A stretch of 16,512 bases of DNA from an uncultured Selenomonadales bacterium (GCA_947165405.1 CAMVAG010000019.1:1-16512), one strand, 5' to 3'. Shown: positions 7,439 to 14,177, numbered from the stretch's first letter. Notes: generated by a model not told the origin, from the sequence alone. Translations and numbers: made by a program.

Positions 7439-8012
7439 GAGATTTTTTCCTCTTGGGGTTGAATTTGTTCATGGCGTTGTTGATTCCCTCTTTGAAAATG
7501 CAAAGCATGGCGGGCACAAGTTCCTCAAGCGCGACAGAAATTTTATCGGCATCTTCTTGCGTGAAGGGGCTCAACACATGATGATTGACCGTCCAAAATT
7601 TCGGAGGACGCCCGACGCCGATTCGCACGCGAGGAAAATTTTGCGTTCCGATGTGTTGAATAATCGATTCGACGCCGTGATGACCTCCGCCGCTGCCTTT
7701 GGGGCGCAAACGAATCATGCCGAGCGGCAAATCCATATCGTCATGGGCAACGACAAGATTTGCAACGTCGATTTTATAAAAATTCATAATCGGCGCGACT
7801 GCCTCGCCGCTCAAGTTCATGAAAGTTTGCGGCTTGACGATTAAAATTTTTTCGCCGTCGAGGAAACCTTCGGCAACGAGCGCATTAAATTTTTCGCGCC
7901 AATTATCGGCGGAAATTTTTTCGGCAAGCAAATCGGCAAGCATGAATCCGACATTGTGTTTGGTCGCGGCGTATTCGGGTGTGGGATTGCCCAGCCCGAC
8001 AAAAATTTTCAT
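7407..8012 (-). CDS. pth: Peptidyl-tRNA hydrolase Pth
   Basis: Cytoplasmic esterase that releases tRNA from prematurely dropped peptidyl-tRNAs, normally essential. 201 residues, the usual length plus a short basic/acidic tail. It shows the family blocks: FVGLGNPTPEY (4-14, Asn9), the catalytic His19 in TKHNVGF, FMNLSGEAV (64-72, Asn66), AHDDMDLPLG (89-98) and the glycine-rich KGSGGGHHG (105-113). The ATG at 8012 has GGAGG seven bases upstream and overlaps the hydrolase stop as ATGA, so the two are translationally coupled. Its 3' end overlaps the radical SAM gene by 32 bases. pth often sits in housekeeping operons; here it shares a block with tRNA-Pro and proS. Confidence 0.97.
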   Translation of the reverse strand: MKIFVGLGNPTPEYAATKHNVGFMLADLLAEKISADNWREKFNALVAEGFLDGEKILIVKPQTFMNLSGEAVAPIMNFYKIDVANLVVAHDDMDLPLGMIRLRPKGSGGGHHGVESIIQHIGTQNFPRVRIGVGRPPKFWTVNHHVLSPFTQEDADKISVALEELVPAMLCIFKEGINNAMNKFNPKRKKSHEESDNGIDG

Positions 8013-8911
8013 AAGCTTTCCTCCAGAAAATCGAAAACTTTTTCAAAGTAAACGGCGGGATTTTTGCGTTTGGCATCGGCATGACCCGCACCCGCCACGA
8101 CGAATTTTTCTTTGGGCGCAACGGCTTTGTCGAAAAGTTTCGTCATCATATCGAAAGGAACAAGCCCGTCCTCGTCGCCGTGAATAAAAAGTATCGGCAC
8201 TTTGATTTTATCGACGACCTCAATCGGCGCGGCGTCAGAAATTTTTACTCCGGTCTTGAACTTGCAAACGAGATTCGCGCAGGGCATGACTGGATACTCC
8301 GGCAAGCCGAAAATTTTATTAAGTTGAGCCGTAAACATTTCGTAAGCGGAAGTGTAGCCGCAATCCTCGACGACGGCGCATAAATTTTTCGGCTCAAGGG
8401 CGGCAGTCATCATGACGGTCGCGGCACCCATTGAAACGCCGTGCAAAATAATTTTCGCGTCGGGATTGTCTGAAATAATTTTCGCAGCCCAATCGAAAAC
8501 GTCTCGACTTTCCAACGCGCCCATCGTGATAAATTTTCCTTCGCTCTCGCCCGCCGCTCGCAGGTCGGGAACCAAAACATTCCAACCGCGCTTTAAATAT
8601 TCTTCGGCGTAGTCGTAAGCAAAAGTTCCGTCGCGTCCGTAGCCGTGAACCAAAATCGCCCAACGATTTGAATTTTCGGCAGGGAAAAATCTTTTCGCAT
8701 GAAGTTTCAGCCCGTCGAAACTCTCAAGCGTCCAATCTTCGTTTTGAAAATTTGGAAGAGGCGGTGCTTTCAAATTCGGGTCGGCGATATTCGCGCAAGC
8801 TTTGGGCGGCGATAAATCCTCGCCTCGCTCCAACGCGAAGTCGACGAAATAATCTCCTATCGCATAAAAAACACAGCACAGCCAAAAAATTATTACAAGA
8901 CCTTTTCTCAT
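8009..8911 (-). CDS. Membrane-anchored alpha/beta hydrolase (YqkD-like serine hydrolase)
   Basis: 300 residues. The N-terminus, KGLVIIFWLCCVFYAIGDYF (3-22), is a hydrophobic signal-anchor, so the enzyme probably faces the cell surface tethered to the membrane. The catalytic domain has the oxyanion HG (89-90), the nucleophile elbow GVSMGA (158-163, Ser160), the acid Asp248 in HGDEDGLVP and His277 in GAGHAD. This is a complete triad of the family that includes Bacillus YqkD; the substrate (ester, peptide or acyl) cannot be predicted. I start at ATG 8911 because AAGGAG lies six bases upstream. The frame stays open further, to 9055, but that extension would translate the tRNA gene and is rejected. 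No promoter is evident in the 59 bases after the tRNA, so the message probably derives from the tRNA-Pro transcript. It overlaps pth by 4 bases. Confidence 0.88.
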   Translation of the reverse strand: MRKGLVIIFWLCCVFYAIGDYFVDFALERGEDLSPPKACANIADPNLKAPPLPNFQNEDWTLESFDGLKLHAKRFFPAENSNRWAILVHGYGRDGTFAYDYAEEYLKRGWNVLVPDLRAAGESEGKFITMGALESRDVFDWAAKIISDNPDAKIILHGVSMGAATVMMTAALEPKNLCAVVEDCGYTSAYEMFTAQLNKIFGLPEYPVMPCANLVCKFKTGVKISDAAPIEVVDKIKVPILFIHGDEDGLVPFDMMTKLFDKAVAPKEKFVVAGAGHADAKRKNPAVYFEKVFDFLEESL

Positions 8912-8933
8912 GATACACTCCTTATACGCCAAA

Positions 8934-8956
8934 GGCGGAAGTCGTGAACTCCCGCC
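8934..8956 (-). other. Hairpin in the leader between tRNA-Pro and the hydrolase gene
   Basis: Eight-base arms (GGCGGGAG / CTTCCGCC on the minus strand, one G-T pair) with a seven-base loop lie 14 bases after the tRNA CCA and 22 bases before the hydrolase start. Only three Ts follow, so it is a poor terminator. It could separate tRNA processing from the hydrolase message or stabilise the new mRNA 5' end. Confidence 0.5.
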
Positions 8957-8970
8957 TCGAATTTCAATAT

Positions 8971-9047
8971 TGGTCGGGTTGACAGGATTTGAACCTGCGA
9001 CCCCCGCGTCCCGAACACGGTGCTCTACCAAACTGAGCCACAACCCG
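8971..9047 (-). tRNA. tRNA-Pro (anticodon CGG), CCA encoded
   Basis: A complete 77-base cloverleaf. The acceptor stem is CGGGTTG/CAACCCG, with C1-G72 and discriminator A73, the bacterial tRNA-Pro identity elements. The D arm is GCTC/GAGC. The anticodon stem is CCGTG/CGCGG (one U-G pair) with loop TTCGGGA, giving anticodon CGG and the G37 typical of tRNA-Pro. The T arm has GCAGG/CCTGT with TTCAAAT. The 3' CCA is genomically encoded (8973-8971). It reads CCG codons and is charged by the ProRS encoded downstream at 3594-5306. Confidence 0.97.
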
Positions 9048-9060
9048 TAAAACATTTGCG

Positions 9061-9089
9061 ATTATAGCAGAGGGCTTTTTAAATTGCAA
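9061..9089 (-). promoter_or_regulatory. Promoter of the tRNA-Pro transcript
   Basis: Minus strand: -35 TTGCAA (9089-9084), 17-base spacer, extended -10 TGCTATAAT with TATAAT at 9066-9061. Predicted initiation is about seven bases further on, giving a 5' leader of only a few bases before the tRNA at 9047. The -35 begins four bases after the stop of the 165-residue gene. Nothing resembling a terminator separates the two, so some read-through from upstream is also possible. Confidence 0.85.
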
Positions 9090-9092
9090 GAC

Positions 9093-9590
9093 CTAAGCCT
9101 TTAAAAAATTCCACAGCGCGCCAATTAAGTCGTTGACCGTCGAAAAATAATTCGCTTCCTGCGTGATAGAATTTATTTTTTGTTCAAGCTGCCCGCTCGT
9201 CAAATTGCGGAAAAGTTTTTCGTCAAGCGTGCGACAATAATTTATCAGCGCGTTATAGTGAATGTTGTATCGATTTTCGTAAAGCACGTGAACCAAATAT
9301 TTTGCAAGCCCCGACTGCAAACGCGTGAACGTGTCGAAATTCAAATTAGCCCGCCGCTCAACGTCATTTAAATTGTAATCCGCCCAAGTCTTCAGCGCGT
9401 CGACGTTGCGAAAATTTTCTTCGTGCTCAAGCTCGGCAATCGCTTTGACGGAAAAAGCCCGCATGACCTCGACGAACGGCAGATTAAAAAAATTTTTCGT
9501 CGCTTCGTCGCAAAGCTCGCGCTCTCTGCCCGTCAAGTCGCCGCAAGGATTATATTCTTTGTTGCGTAAATTTTTTACAGCTTCGTGCAT
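9093..9590 (-). CDS. Uncharacterised 165-residue helical protein
   Basis: I do not recognise a family. The protein looks soluble and mostly helical. It is rich in Asn, Glu and Arg, has cysteines at 16, 27 and in INYCRTLDEK, and has no signal peptide or membrane segment. The N-terminal part (NPCGDLTGRERELCDE) has two cysteines eleven residues apart. It is clearly a real gene: AGGAGG lies seven bases before the ATG at 9590 and the codon use resembles that of its neighbours. It follows the coiled-coil membrane protein by 18 bases and is the last gene of the NADAR-ThrE run, directly before the tRNA-Pro promoter. A structural or regulatory role with the 84-residue protein is possible but unsupported. 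Confidence 0.8.
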   Translation of the reverse strand: MHEAVKNLRNKEYNPCGDLTGRERELCDEATKNFFNLPFVEVMRAFSVKAIAELEHEENFRNVDALKTWADYNLNDVERRANLNFDTFTRLQSGLAKYLVHVLYENRYNIHYNALINYCRTLDEKLFRNLTSGQLEQKINSITQEANYFSTVNDLIGALWNFLKA

Positions 9591-9608
9591 ATTGTCGCCT
9601 CCTCAAAA

Positions 9609-9863
9609 TTATTTCAGGAAAATGGAAATCGCAATGGCAATCCCGGCAATCGTCATCGTGCCCATGCCGACCATCGCCGCGACCGTTAAATTTCGAACGT
9701 GTTTGCCCATGCCGTCAATACTCGTTCGAATTTCGCGAATCTCTTCGGCACGCATTTGATTTTGCTGACGCATTTCGCCAATGAACATATCGATTTTTGT
9801 TTCAATGCTTGTGACTTTGTTTTCTACTTTGTTTAATCTTTTTTCAAAATTTGCGTGAGCCAT
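9609..9863 (-). CDS. Small coiled-coil protein with C-terminal membrane anchor (XhlA/holin-like shape)
   Basis: 84 residues. Residues ~5-55 form a charged heptad helix (KRLNKVENKVTSIETKID and onward). Residues ~58-83 form one hydrophobic helix, ending FLK, which probably anchors the protein in the inner membrane with the coil in the cytoplasm. This layout resembles XhlA-type and other small phage-derived membrane proteins, but I see no decisive motif. The ATG at 9863 has AAGGAGG eight bases upstream; an in-frame TTG at 9881 overlaps that site and is rejected. It starts 14 bases after the exporter stop, in the same run of genes, so it might be an accessory subunit or regulator of the ThrE-type transporter. 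Confidence 0.75.
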   Translation of the reverse strand: MAHANFEKRLNKVENKVTSIETKIDMFIGEMRQQNQMRAEEIREIRTSIDGMGKHVRNLTVAAMVGMGTMTIAGIAIAISIFLK

Positions 9864-9877
9864 GACTTTCGCCTCCT

Positions 9878-11230
9878 TCAATCCCGCGTTTCGTAAATTT
9901 CGTTGAGGAGTTTTTCTTGCTTGTCTTTACTCTGCCGCTCGAAGGAACGCTTTGCAAAAATGTTGGGCATTGCCGCGCCGATTGCTATCGCCAAAATTAT
10001 CAGCAGGGCATCTACGCCCGATTGAACCGCCGCCAAAAGTTGTTCGACCGTGAGGCTGCGAATATTTATTATCGCGAAGAGCAATCGATAAATCAAAACG
10101 CCGGGCACAAGCGGAATGACTGCCGGCACGACCAAGACCAATGACGGCGTATGCAACCAGTGAATCGCTCGCATTGCGGTTATGCTGACCAAAGCCGCGC
10201 CCGCCAAAGTTCCGACCTCCGAACCGAAGCCCAATTCGAAGACAAAAAAATTTCTCGTGCAAACACAAATTGCTCCGCCGCAAGCCGTCGCAAATAAAAG
10301 TCGCGGAGGGACATTGAACAAAATCGAAAAGCTCGCCGCGCCGATTGCCGCCGCCGTCATGAAAAGGAGATAATCGCTGTCGGGTCGCATTGCCAAATTC
10401 GTGAAGGAGTCGAAGTCCGCCATGCCGATTGCAAAGACAATCCCGAAAGTCATTGCGCCGATTATTATCAGCGTGTGAATTATTCGCGCCGAGCCGCTGA
10501 CCACGTAAGTGTTGAGCATGTCGCTCATTGCGTTTATCATAGGAATGCCCGGCACCAAGAACAATGAGGCGGCTATCAGAGGATGCCAAGGCGTCGCTGT
10601 CGGCAAAAAGTGCGTGAGGTAAGCGATAATTGTCGCCGTGAAAGCCGCGAAAGTCATCGAGACGTAGGGATTTATTCCGAAGCGTTCGGCGCATTGAATT
10701 TGAACGACCTTCCCGATAAAAGCCGCTGCCGTCGTGTAAATCGCCGCGTTTATATCGCACCCGAACAGCGTACAAAAAGCTCCGCAACCCGTGCCCGCAG
10801 ATAAAATCGTCATCCAATGAGGATAGCTGCGCGGACGAGCGGCAATGGCTTGAAGTTCGCCTTTGAATTCATCAAGGGTGTAATGTTCTCTCAAGGCGCG
10901 CCACGTCAACCGACTGATTGCGGAAATGATTTGCATGTTGACGGCGTGCTTGACACATTTGCGAAAGGAGGTGTGCGAATGATGTTCGTCGCTGATGTTG
11001 AGCATTAAGGTCGTGTACATGATGTGCAGATGAAATTTTTCGGCGTCGATACCCATGTACGCGGCAACCCTTTTCATATCGCGGACTATTTGGCTCGTGT
11101 CGGCACCGTTTTCCATGAGCAACTGACCGACCGTCAAGATGAGTTGAGATTTTTGTCCGATTTCGGCGAACGCCTCGCGCAGAAGCTCACGTTGTTCCTC
11201 GTAATAAGTTTTGAAGTCGTTATCTTTCAT
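9878..11230 (-). CDS. Threonine/serine exporter family protein (ThrE type, DUF1212 plus ThrE_2)
   Basis: A 450-residue integral membrane protein. The N-terminal ~125 residues are a soluble DUF1212-type segment (NGADTSQIVRDMKRVAAYMG, about 41-60). They are followed by about ten transmembrane helices in two blocks separated near FAKRS-type loops and the PSLVLVVPAVIPLVPG repeat. The second block corresponds to the ThrE_2 half, which in many bacteria is a separate small protein; here both halves are fused, as in Corynebacterium ThrE. The predicted role is export of threonine/serine or related small solutes such as dicarboxylates, driven by the membrane gradient. The ATG at 11230 has AAGGA nine bases upstream and overlaps the NADAR stop by 11 bases, so the two are coupled. 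The C-terminal tail is short and charged. Confidence 0.9.
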   Translation of the reverse strand: MKDNDFKTYYEEQRELLREAFAEIGQKSQLILTVGQLLMENGADTSQIVRDMKRVAAYMGIDAEKFHLHIMYTTLMLNISDEHHSHTSFRKCVKHAVNMQIISAISRLTWRALREHYTLDEFKGELQAIAARPRSYPHWMTILSAGTGCGAFCTLFGCDINAAIYTTAAAFIGKVVQIQCAERFGINPYVSMTFAAFTATIIAYLTHFLPTATPWHPLIAASLFLVPGIPMINAMSDMLNTYVVSGSARIIHTLIIIGAMTFGIVFAIGMADFDSFTNLAMRPDSDYLLFMTAAAIGAASFSILFNVPPRLLFATACGGAICVCTRNFFVFELGFGSEVGTLAGAALVSITAMRAIHWLHTPSLVLVVPAVIPLVPGVLIYRLLFAIINIRSLTVEQLLAAVQSGVDALLIILAIAIGAAMPNIFAKRSFERQSKDKQEKLLNEIYETRD

Positions 11231-11867
11231 GATAGACAATCCTTAAAAAATTTTTTTCGTCGGCAAGCGCGTCGCTCAATAAATTTTGTCGACTCAACGA
11301 AACGAAAATCGCCGCCGCCTCTGCCTGACAATTCACTTTGCCCTTTTCGGGATTGAACGCAATATCGGTGAAGGCGTCGAATTTTCTTTCAAGCAACTCG
11401 TCCGCCAAAATTTTGTTCGCCGCCAAAGTCGTGACGTAAAACCAATTATAAAAATACGTCGGCGGGTTGAGCGGAAAATTTTTTCCTTCGAAGCTGAACC
11501 CGATAAGCGCGCCGCTGTTTTTGAGTCGCCCGTCGCTTTTGGCATAGACGGACGGCTTGCCGATTATATCAGTGAACGGGCCGCCGAGCTTGAAAACTTT
11601 GCTGCCTTGAAAAGCCGATTCAAGCGAAACGCCCTCACGAATTTGAAGATTGAACGCGCTCAACTTCACGCCGAGCTCGTCCGTGCTCTTCGTTGAAATT
11701 TCCAAAAGTTTTTTATCGGGATAAGCCGCCGAATAATTTCCGTGAAGCCCGCGAATATTATTTCTGATTTGTTCCAAGCCGCGCCCGCCGAACCATTTGA
11801 ATTGAACTTCGCGACGGGCAAAAAGTTTTTCGTCAGCCGTGACTTCAAAGACAGGTCTCGTTGCCAT
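11220..11867 (-). CDS. DarT1-associated NADAR-family protein (ADP-ribosyl glycohydrolase-like), no toxin adjacent
   Basis: 215 residues matching, by recall, the family annotated as DarT1-associated NADAR antitoxin. Matching blocks are RPVFEV near the start, VQFKWFGG (21-28), LLEISTKSTDELGVKLSAFN (54-73), SLESAFQGSKVFKLGGPFTD (81-100), DELLERKFDAFTDIAFNP (156-173) and VNCQAEAAAIFVSL (178-191). NADAR proteins remove ADP-ribose from guanine bases and so neutralise DarT-type DNA ADP-ribosyltransferases. No DarT-like reading frame is adjacent: upstream is a GIY-YIG-HTH gene, and downstream the exporter overlaps by 11 bases. It may be a stand-alone anti-toxin, a guard against a phage- or rival-delivered toxin, or a remnant. 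GGGAGGGG lies before the ATG at 11867, and an extended -10 lies 21 bases upstream. The family assignment is from memory of motifs, not a search. Confidence 0.75.
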   Translation of the reverse strand: MATRPVFEVTADEKLFARREVQFKWFGGRGLEQIRNNIRGLHGNYSAAYPDKKLLEISTKSTDELGVKLSAFNLQIREGVSLESAFQGSKVFKLGGPFTDIIGKPSVYAKSDGRLKNSGALIGFSFEGKNFPLNPPTYFYNWFYVTTLAANKILADELLERKFDAFTDIAFNPEKGKVNCQAEAAAIFVSLSRQNLLSDALADEKNFLRIVYHER

Positions 11868-11875
11868 AAAAAATC

Positions 11876-11907
11876 CCCTCCCACGCCGATTATAGCATAC
11901 GGGAGGG
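11876..11907 (-). terminator. Hairpin with T-tract overlapping the NADAR promoter and ribosome binding site
   Basis: Perfect seven-base arms CCCTCCC (minus 11907-11901) and GGGAGGG (11882-11876) are followed by GATTTTTT, which resembles an intrinsic terminator for the GIY-YIG gene ending at 11940. The same bases hold the NADAR gene's -10 in the loop and its ribosome binding site in the right arm. The left arm lies upstream of the predicted start, so only transcripts read through from upstream could form the hairpin. That would sequester the NADAR ribosome binding site. Confidence 0.55.
11889..11897 (-). promoter_or_regulatory. Extended -10 promoter of the NADAR-ThrE operon
   Basis: Minus strand TGC TATAAT (TATAAT at 11894-11889) is a perfect extended -10. 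No good -35 lies 16-18 bases upstream (A/T-rich AATAAA only). The start codon is 21 bases downstream, so the predicted leader is very short and would carry GGGAGGGG as its ribosome binding site. Confidence 0.65.
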
Positions 11908-11939
11908 AATTTTTATTCACTGCAGAAAAATTTTTAAAT

Positions 11940-12497
11940 TTAATCACGGGCGGTCTTGGCGAAAAGTTCTTCAAGCGGTATGTCGACACCGAGCACTTCT
12001 TTAACTTTAATTGCCGACGATAATTTAGGTTCGCACTTGCCCGTCATCCAAGCCGATACAGTTATTGTAGCGAAGCCGAGTTTTTGTGCGAAGACATGGC
12101 GAGGCATCTGTTGCTTGTCGAGCTCCGCCTGTAATACGGGAAAAACGGTTCTTTCAATCAGACTGGCACTAAGCCGCATGCTTACATTAGACGTAAATTT
12201 AGTGCCTTTATTGCCGCCGGTTGTGCAATTATAGCCGTTAGGCTCAAGCGTGTTGAGTTCCTTAATCCAGTGACTTTCACGTTCGGGCGCAACTTCGGCA
12301 TCGCACACTTCAAGAATTTCGACAGTAAAATTTTCCCAGCCGTACTCGCGAATCGCTTTATCGACGAGGGTGCGGATTTTTCGTTTGTCTCCATAGTTCC
12401 AATGGTGTTCTCCCATACGCCGTTTGAAATTTTTAGTTGCGCCTACGTAACCCATGCCGTTGATAACGTTCGTGAGCTTGTAAATAGTGATGTCCAT
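11940..12497 (-). CDS. GIY-YIG nuclease fused to an Xre/Cro-type helix-turn-helix
   Basis: 185 residues in two domains. Residues 1-90 are a GIY-YIG nuclease: IYKLTN (5-10), YVG (17-19), the catalytic Arg26/Arg27 region, RESHWIKEL (73-81) with the metal-binding Glu74, and GYNCTTGG (88-95). Residues ~115-180 hold a helix-turn-helix like phage repressors: FAQKLGFATITVSAWMTGK (136-154), then VKEVLGVDIPLEELF. Homing nucleases often append DNA-binding modules, but an Xre-type domain suggests it binds its own operator or a fixed target. The ATG at 12497 has GGCGGAG four bases upstream; an extension to 12530 lacks a binding site. It probably has its own promoter (12621-12593) and is followed by a hairpin overlapping the NADAR promoter. 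It may be a solitary mobile endonuclease or a defence/regulatory nuclease. Confidence 0.85.
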   Translation of the reverse strand: MDITIYKLTNVINGMGYVGATKNFKRRMGEHHWNYGDKRKIRTLVDKAIREYGWENFTVEILEVCDAEVAPERESHWIKELNTLEPNGYNCTTGGNKGTKFTSNVSMRLSASLIERTVFPVLQAELDKQQMPRHVFAQKLGFATITVSAWMTGKCEPKLSSAIKVKEVLGVDIPLEELFAKTARD

Positions 12498-12555
12498 GAC
12501 ACTCCGCCTTTCGTTGACAGCGCGGCGCAAGAGTGCTAGAATTGCAAATGGAAAT

Positions 12556-12610
12556 GGCTCTGCCGTGCTGAAGATTTTTGTTTAGCGACTTAATCTTAAC
12601 ACGCAGAGCC
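12556..12610 (-). repeat. Interrupted inverted repeat over the GIY-YIG gene promoter
   Basis: Perfect eight-base arms GGCTCTGC (12556-12563) and GCAGAGCC (12603-12610) enclose a second nested pair, AAGAT (12571-12575) and ATCTT (12593-12597), plus GTG/CAC. The right arm lies in the -35/-10 spacer and the inner ATCTT overlaps the -10. It is therefore better placed to act as a DNA operator than as an RNA hairpin. The product's own helix-turn-helix is a candidate ligand. Confidence 0.5.
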
Positions 12611-12621
12611 TTTTCCGTCAA
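12593..12621 (-). promoter_or_regulatory. Promoter of the GIY-YIG-HTH gene
   Basis: Minus strand: -35 TTGACG (12621-12616), 17-base spacer, -10 TAAGAT (12598-12593). It lies just downstream of the aldehyde dehydrogenase terminator and about 95 bases before the nuclease start, leaving a leader of roughly 90 bases. Confidence 0.55.
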
Positions 12622-12641
12622 CGAAGCACAAAATAAAAATC

Positions 12642-12662
12642 GCCCTCCGAACCTCGGAAGGC
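12642..12662. terminator. Strong bidirectional terminator after the aldehyde dehydrogenase gene
   Basis: A nine-base stem (GCCTTCCGA / TCGGAGGGC on the minus strand, one G-T pair) has a three-base loop. It is followed on the minus strand by GATTTTTATTTT and on the plus strand by AATTTTTTT. It lies 27 bases past the dehydrogenase stop. There is no plus-strand gene for it to end, so the function is on the minus strand. Confidence 0.9.
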
Positions 12663-12689
12663 AATTTTTTTGTCGGTTATAGAAATTTT

Positions 12690-14177
12690 TTAGTAGAGAC
12701 CGCTGGGAGCCTCGCTTAAGCTGATAAAAATATTTTTCTTCTGTGTGTAGGCGTTCATTATCAATTTATGCGTCTCGCGACCGATTCCGGACTTTTTGTA
12801 GCCGCCAAAAGGTGCTCCGGCCGGAAGTGCGTTGTAACAATTCACCCATAGCCGGCCACTTTCGATTGCGCGGGCAACACGAATCGCACGATTAATATCT
12901 TTAGTCCAAACAGCACCGCCCAAGCCGTATTCGCTGTCGTTCGCCATCTTGATAACTTCTTCCTCGTCATGGAATTTAATCACGACGGCGACGGGTCCGA
13001 AAATTTCTTCACAAGCAACACGCATACCATTATTAACGTCGGCGATGAGCGTCGGCTTCATAAACGCACCGTTTTCTCCGCCTTCGACGACTGCCTTTGC
13101 GCCGCCCGTGATGACTTGTGCGCCTTCCGACTTGCCGATTTCCACGTAGTTCAAAATCTTTTCGAGTTGGCGATTGTCAATCTGACTGCCCATCTGTGTG
13201 TCGGCTTCCCAAGGCAGACCGACTTTGACGCTTTCGAATTTTTCTTTGAGCGCGGTGAGGAATTTGTCGTAAATCGTATCCTGCACAAAAATTCTTGAGC
13301 CCGCGCAGCAGACTTGCCCTTGATTGAAGAGGATGCCGAGGCACGCGCCGTCAATCGCTTTTTCAAAGTTGCAATCGTCGAAGTAAATATTTGCCGACTT
13401 GCCGCCGAGTTCCAACGTCGCGGGAATGAGTTTATCCGCCGCCGCCTTTGCAACAGAGTAGCCGACCTCCGTCGAGCCCGTGAACGCCAGCTTGCTGATA
13501 TCGGGGTGGTCAAGGACAAATTGTCCCGTCTTGGAGCCGCTGCCCGTCACGATATTCAAGACGCCCGCAGGAAGTTCTTTTTCAATCAGCTTCATGAGTT
13601 CGAGGACGCTTAAGCTTGTCGTGCTTGACGGTTTAAAGACGATACAGTTGCCCGCCGCCAAAGCCGGTGCCAACTTCCAAGCCGCCATGAGGTACGGGAA
13701 ATTCCAAGGAACGATTTGACCGACGACGCCAATCGGTTCGTTGAGGATAAGGCTCATTGTCGTTTCGTCAATCATAATCGCCGAGCCTTCTTCGGAACGA
13801 ATGACACCCGCGAAGTAACGGAAATGATCCGAGCCCATTGGAATATCGATGTTCATGGTTTCGCGAATCGGTTTGCCGTTGTCAATCGTCTCAATCATAG
13901 CGAGGTGCTCTTTGTTCGCGTCGATTATGTCTGCGATTTTGAGGAGAATGGTTGCGCGTTCGGTGATTGAAGTTTTCTTCCACGCAGGGAACGCCTTCCA
14001 CGCGGCTTTGACGGCGTCGTCAACGTCCTGCTTGCTTGCGGCTGCAACTTTGCAAAGATAATCGCCGTTGGCGGGATTGTAAACGTCGAAAGTTTTTCCG
14101 CCCTCCGCGTCGCGCCACTTGCCGTCGATGTAGAGTTGATAGCTGTCCTGCCAAATCTTCTTCGGCTTGCTTGCCAT
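12690..14177 (-). CDS. NAD(P)-dependent aldehyde dehydrogenase
   Basis: A 495-residue cytoplasmic ALDH-superfamily enzyme oxidising an aldehyde to the acid (acetaldehyde or a similar substrate is likely; not provable). Key elements are PWNFP (157-161, Asn159), FKPSSTT (181-187) of the cofactor site, FTGSTEVG (232-239), LELGGK (255-260, general base Glu256) and FNQGQVCCAGSR (284-295, nucleophile Cys290). C-terminal PFGGYKKSG completes the oligomerisation and active-site tail, and the whole is close to AldA/ExaC-type enzymes. The ATG at 14177 is preferred: GGGAGGG sits seven bases upstream, while the in-frame ATG at 14210 lies inside the promoter -10. It forms its own transcription unit, with a promoter at 14239-14209 and a terminator at 12642-12662. 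Confidence 0.95.
   Translation of the reverse strand: MASKPKKIWQDSYQLYIDGKWRDAEGGKTFDVYNPANGDYLCKVAAASKQDVDDAVKAAWKAFPAWKKTSITERATILLKIADIIDANKEHLAMIETIDNGKPIRETMNIDIPMGSDHFRYFAGVIRSEEGSAIMIDETTMSLILNEPIGVVGQIVPWNFPYLMAAWKLAPALAAGNCIVFKPSSTTSLSVLELMKLIEKELPAGVLNIVTGSGSKTGQFVLDHPDISKLAFTGSTEVGYSVAKAAADKLIPATLELGGKSANIYFDDCNFEKAIDGACLGILFNQGQVCCAGSRIFVQDTIYDKFLTALKEKFESVKVGLPWEADTQMGSQIDNRQLEKILNYVEIGKSEGAQVITGGAKAVVEGGENGAFMKPTLIADVNNGMRVACEEIFGPVAVVIKFHDEEEVIKMANDSEYGLGGAVWTKDINRAIRVARAIESGRLWVNCYNALPAGAPFGGYKKSGIGRETHKLIMNAYTQKKNIFISLSEAPSGLY

Noticed and set aside
8912..9055. N-terminal extension of the hydrolase
   Set aside because: It would translate through the tRNA-Pro gene; AAGGAG six bases before ATG 8911 and the signal-anchor following it mark the real start.
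12505..12541. CIRCE-like heat-shock operator before the GIY-YIG gene
   Set aside because: Only one half (TAGCACTC) is present; the second half nine bases on does not match GAGTGCTAA.
12433..12621. TTG-initiated frame running over the GIY-YIG promoter
   Set aside because: Its first codon is the promoter -35 itself, it lacks a ribosome binding site and overlaps the nuclease start out of frame.
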